8,937 nucleotides of DNA from an uncultured Treponema sp. GTDB lineage: Bacteria; Spirochaetota; Spirochaetia; Treponematales; Treponemataceae. The notes under the pieces were generated by a model. That model saw only the letters and a list, made by a program, of their open reading frames with translations. It had not been told where the DNA came from and did not search any database. Of the stretch, positions 7,378 to 8,937 are shown in pieces (positions within the stretch are counted from its first letter, which is position 1; each line of letters begins with the position of its first letter). A program made the position numbers and the translations under genes. Location of the stretch: positions 1-8,937 of the forward strand of contig CALHVG010000018.1 of assembly GCA_938039145.1 (NCBI GenBank), written 5' to 3'.

Positions 7378-8304
7378 ATGAAAGACCATATGAGCCTTGG
7401 AAAGAAAATCCAATCGATTTTTGTGATTGCGGCGCTGTTTTTTTCTGCGCACTTTCTTTTTGCCGATTCCTCATACACCGTGAAAAAAGGCGACACTCTT
7501 TATTCTATAAGCAGAAAATACCAGATTACAGTTCCCGAACTGAGGACAGCCAACAATCTTTCCGAAAGCGATGTGCTGAAGGAAGGCACAAAACTTTTGA
7601 TTCCGAATGCCGACATAAGAAATGCGGCGGCTCTTTCATCGGGCGATAAAGGGACGAAATCTTCTTCCGGAACAGGAACGGCTAAGGTAAAGACATACGA
7701 AGTGCAGAAGGGAGACACCCTTTACGGAATCTCAAGGAAATTCGGAATAAGTCTTGCGGAACTCCTTTCGCTGAATTCCCTTGAGCCGAATTCCACGATA
7801 AAAGTCGGAGAGCGCATAAAAGTTTACGGGGACGCTTCTCCGGTGGCTCCCAAAAATACGGCGGTCGCAAGCGGAAACGCAAAACCGTCGAAAAGTTCAG
7901 AAAAAGAAAATCCAGGCGTCGCTCAAGTGAAACCTGCCCAGCCTGTAGCCGTCGCACCTTCCGGCGTTACATGGCCGCTTTCAAATCCTCTTTTAAAAAA
8001 GGTGAGCGGAAAAGTGAGCGGCGTTCTTCTTACCGGAAAACCTCTTGAGCCTGTAAAAGCTGTACGGGAAGGCACGGTGATGTATACGGGACTTTACCGC
8101 GGATTCGGAGAAGTTGTGTTCGTTCAGTCAAAAACAGGACTGATATATTCATATTCAGGACTGGGAAAAGTTTCGTGCAAAAAAGGCGACTACGTTACAG
8201 CCGGAACGGAACTGGGCACAACAGGAAAAAACGAGACCTCTATAAAGTTCATGGTGTTCCAAAACGGTATGCCAATAGACCCGTACAAAGCCCCCAGAGG
8301 GTAA
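7378..8304 (+). CDS. Exported protein with two LysM domains and a degenerate LytM (M23) domain
   Basis: The 308-residue product has a signal peptide (hydrophobic core about residues 11-26, likely cut after FLFA, residue 29, with no lipobox cysteine). Two LysM modules follow, at 32-76 (YTVKKGDTLYSISRKY) and 106-150 (YEVQKGDTLYGISRKF), which bind peptidoglycan. A Ser/Lys/Pro-rich linker (about 151-195) leads to a LytM/M23-like domain (about 197-305). M23 enzymes need H-x3-D and H-x-H zinc ligands. Here the usual YAHL site reads YSGL (259-262), the usual HLHFEV site reads SIKFMV (288-293), and no ligand pair is seen near 210-220. It is probably a non-catalytic regulator of cell-wall hydrolases, as EnvC and NlpD are for amidases, acting in the periplasm. 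It starts 53 nt after the HD gene. ATG 7390 (MSLGKK) is an alternative start. Confidence 0.9.
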   Translation: MKDHMSLGKKIQSIFVIAALFFSAHFLFADSSYTVKKGDTLYSISRKYQITVPELRTANNLSESDVLKEGTKLLIPNADIRNAAALSSGDKGTKSSSGTGTAKVKTYEVQKGDTLYGISRKFGISLAELLSLNSLEPNSTIKVGERIKVYGDASPVAPKNTAVASGNAKPSKSSEKENPGVAQVKPAQPVAVAPSGVTWPLSNPLLKKVSGKVSGVLLTGKPLEPVKAVREGTVMYTGLYRGFGEVVFVQSKTGLIYSYSGLGKVSCKKGDYVTAGTELGTTGKNETSIKFMVFQNGMPIDPYKAPRG

Positions 8305-8355
8305 ATAGACTGAAAATTGATTGTGCAAAAAGGCTGAAATATCGGAGGGCGGACG

Positions 8356-8406
8356 GACGGGCATATTAAAGGAGTCGTTAATTTGATTATTGGCTGTATG
8401 CCCGTC
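8356..8406. repeat. Inverted repeat with 10-bp arms enclosing a ribosome site and TTG
   Basis: GACGGGCATA (8356-8365) is exactly complementary to TATGCCCGTC (8397-8406), with 31 nt between. The loop holds AAAGGAG (8368-8374) and a TTG at 8383, the possible start of a small frame. If transcribed, the structure would present the ribosome site in a loop. It begins about 50 nt after the LysM gene stop. Confidence 0.6.
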
Positions 8407-8574
8407 TCAATAATTGGGCAAAGCCCAATTATTGCTGGCTGGGTTATACCGGTTCCCTTGCAAGAAAAACAGGGGTTTCCAAAGGGTGGTACCCTTTTGT
8501 CGTTGAAAAATGGTTTATACCGGTTTTCCGTTCAGAAAAACCGGGGGCGGCGGCAGAAGCATAAAAGTCTATAA
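8383..8574 (+). CDS. Possible small protein from a TTG start (63 aa), doubtful
   Basis: A strong AAAGGAG site (8368-8374) lies 8 nt before TTG 8383, and the frame runs 63 codons. The predicted peptide has a hydrophobic first half (IIGCMPVSIIGQSPIIAGWV) and a basic tail (NRGRRQKHKSL). Against it being a real gene, the DNA is made of palindromes and repeat copies: the perfect hairpin 8408-8434, the hairpin 8481-8497 and two copies of the TTATACCGGTT motif. The peptide matches no family I know. A weak TTGATT (8317-8322) to TATCGG (8340-8345) pair with 17-nt spacing could be a promoter. Most likely it is a chance frame in a structured repeat island. Confidence 0.22.
   Translation: MIIGCMPVSIIGQSPIIAGWVIPVPLQEKQGFPKGGTLLSLKNGLYRFSVQKNRGRRQKHKSL
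8408..8434. repeat. Perfect 12-bp hairpin with a 3-nt loop
   Basis: CAATAATTGGGC (8408-8419) pairs perfectly with GCCCAATTATTG (8423-8434) across an AAA loop. The stem is stable, but neither strand has a run of T after it, so a standard intrinsic terminator is not supported. It may still stop or stabilise the LysM-gene transcript, or be part of the repeat island to its right. Confidence 0.75.
8441..8546 (+). repeat. Two direct copies of a TTATACCGGTT hairpin motif
   Basis: The copies are at 8441-8475 and 8512-8546. By hand alignment 26 of 35 positions agree, including TTATACCGGTT at the left and AGAAAAAC followed by GGGG at the right. In the second copy CCGGTTTT and AAAACCGG can pair to form a stem. 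Between them is a perfect hairpin, AAAGGGT (8481-8487) with ACCCTTT (8491-8497) around a GGT loop. A third, inverted copy forms the right end of the island (8904-8919 region). Confidence 0.6.
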
Positions 8575-8603
8575 ACCCTGTTCTCACCGCCGCCCGGCTT
8601 GAA

Positions 8604-8832
8604 CGGGTGCATAAGCCCGATTTGTACGGGTGTGATAGCCCCGCTAGAGCGGGTGAAAGGGTGATACCGAGCTGATGTGATAGTGCCACTCGAACGGGTG
8701 GGCATATCACATCCAAGCGAGTGGCTATCTCACACCAAAGCGGATGAATGATGTTTACTCGTTCGGGTGAAGGACATTCACACGTTCGGAGGAAGAGGCT
8801 CCCTTCACTCGGAGGGAGAGTTTCCCTCGCCC
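8604..8832 (+). repeat. Tandem array with a 23-nt period, about ten units
   Basis: A CGGGTG-like hexamer recurs at 8604, 8627, 8650, 8672, 8695, 8718, 8741, 8764, 8787 and 8810. Spacing is 23 nt every time except one 22-nt step (8650 to 8672). Variants are CTGATG, CGAGTG, CGGATG and CGGAGG. A further degenerate match (CGAAGG) lies at 8832. The rest of each unit varies strongly. Most units contain a small dyad after the hexamer: GGG/CCC in units 1 and 2, GTG/CAC in units 4 to 6, GTGAA/TTCAC (8767-8781), and GAGGGA/TCCCTC (8812-8828). The period is not a multiple of three, which argues against coding. The conserved part is far too short for CRISPR repeats. Confidence 0.75.
8674..8713. repeat. 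Longer hairpin spanning two array units
   Basis: GATGTGATA (8674-8682) pairs with TATCACATC (8705-8713). After a one-base bulge, TGCC (8684-8687) pairs with GGCA (8701-8704), giving about 13 bp of stem around a 13-nt loop. It joins units 4 and 5 of the 23-nt array. Confidence 0.6.
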
Positions 8833-8937
8833 GAAGGATGGCGGCGGGAAAACGGGTCTTACAGTCTTTTATTCCTTGCCCGCCGCCACCCGATTTTCCT
8901 TATGGAAAATCGGTATAAAATATGATTCAGAACAGTT

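Larger units (their letters stand above)
8514..8919. mobile_element. Inverted-repeat-bounded repeat island, possibly MITE-like
   Basis: The left arm (8514-8596) and the reverse complement of the right arm (8839-8919) align without gaps over their first 61 positions, with 46 matches by hand count. They continue to resemble each other after a small shift. Each arm is itself a stem: GGGCGGCGG (8545-8553) with CCGCCGCCC (8587-8595) on the left, TGGCGGCGGG (8839-8848) with CCCGCCGCCA (8879-8888) on the right. The right arm also holds a 10-bp perfect hairpin, CCGATTTTCC (8890-8899) with GGAAAATCGG (8904-8913). The roughly 240 nt between the arms hold a 23-nt-period array. There is no transposase and no obvious target duplication in view. 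A non-autonomous element is one reading; a structured non-coding RNA locus is another. Confidence 0.5.

Noticed and set aside
8444..8716. 90-codon minus-strand frame through the repeat island
   Set aside because: It crosses the direct repeats, a GC-rich stem and half of the 23-nt array, whose period is not a multiple of three. It has no recognisable domain, so it is probably a chance frame.
8604..8832. CRISPR array
   Set aside because: The conserved part of each 23-nt unit is only about six bases and the step is far shorter than repeat plus spacer (about 60 nt or more). No cas gene is present.
8383..8919. Integron cassette array with attC sites
   Set aside because: Integrons are known in some Treponema, and the palindromes recall attC. 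But I could not find paired GTTRRRY/RYYYAAC core sites at the ends of the structures, and there is no integrase or cassette gene.
8890..8925. Intrinsic terminator at the right end
   Set aside because: The 10-bp hairpin 8890-8913 is perfect, but what follows is TATAAAATATG and not a T run; on the other strand the hairpin is followed by GGGTGGCGG.
8922..8937. Start of another gene at ATG 8922
   Set aside because: Only five codons are visible and there is no ribosome site. The preceding TATAAAAT could be a -10 box but cannot be judged without the sequence beyond the window.

Overview
The window looks like a chromosomal segment from a spirochaete, most likely a Treponema-type bacterium. The main reason is a compact, co-directional block on the + strand: cheW, a DegT/AHBA-type pseudo-aminotransferase, NAD kinase, recN, a helical protein of unknown function, an HD-domain phosphohydrolase-like protein and a LysM/LytM envelope protein. 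From memory, not verified here, Treponema genomes carry a very similar order (cheW, 'spore coat polysaccharide' aminotransferase-like gene, NAD kinase, recN, hypothetical).

Left edge (1-1074). The minus strand carries the 5' part of a gene for an exported protein (start codon at 484, running off the window) and, one base upstream of it, the 3' end of another minus-strand gene. These run head-on into the 3' part of a ComF-type phosphoribosyltransferase gene on the + strand, which lacks its usual N-terminal zinc-finger half. The seam lies around 500-580 and looks like a rearrangement breakpoint or an assembly chimera. After comF, a good sigma70-type promoter (994-1022) precedes cheW.

Centre (1075-7324). 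Six genes are packed with gaps of 2, 23, -8 (overlap), 23 and 3 nt, which implies one operon. It links a chemotaxis adaptor, an aminotransferase-fold protein without the PLP lysine, NADP synthesis, recombinational repair, an all-helical orphan, and a YfbR-like HD protein with intact metal and acid residues.

Right part (7325-8304). A 53-nt gap with a -10-like box directly abutting the start codon leads to an exported protein with two LysM domains and a LytM/M23 domain that has lost its zinc ligands, so it is probably a cell-wall-binding regulator and not an enzyme.

Right edge (8305-8937). This 630-nt stretch has no confidently coding gene but is very structured: perfect hairpins, three copies of a hairpin-forming motif, two large inverted arms (8514-8596 and 8839-8919) and, between them, an array with a strict 23-nt period (8604-8832), most of whose units contain their own small dyad. 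This island is the most unusual thing in the window. I do not recognise it as a CRISPR, integron attC array or insertion sequence.
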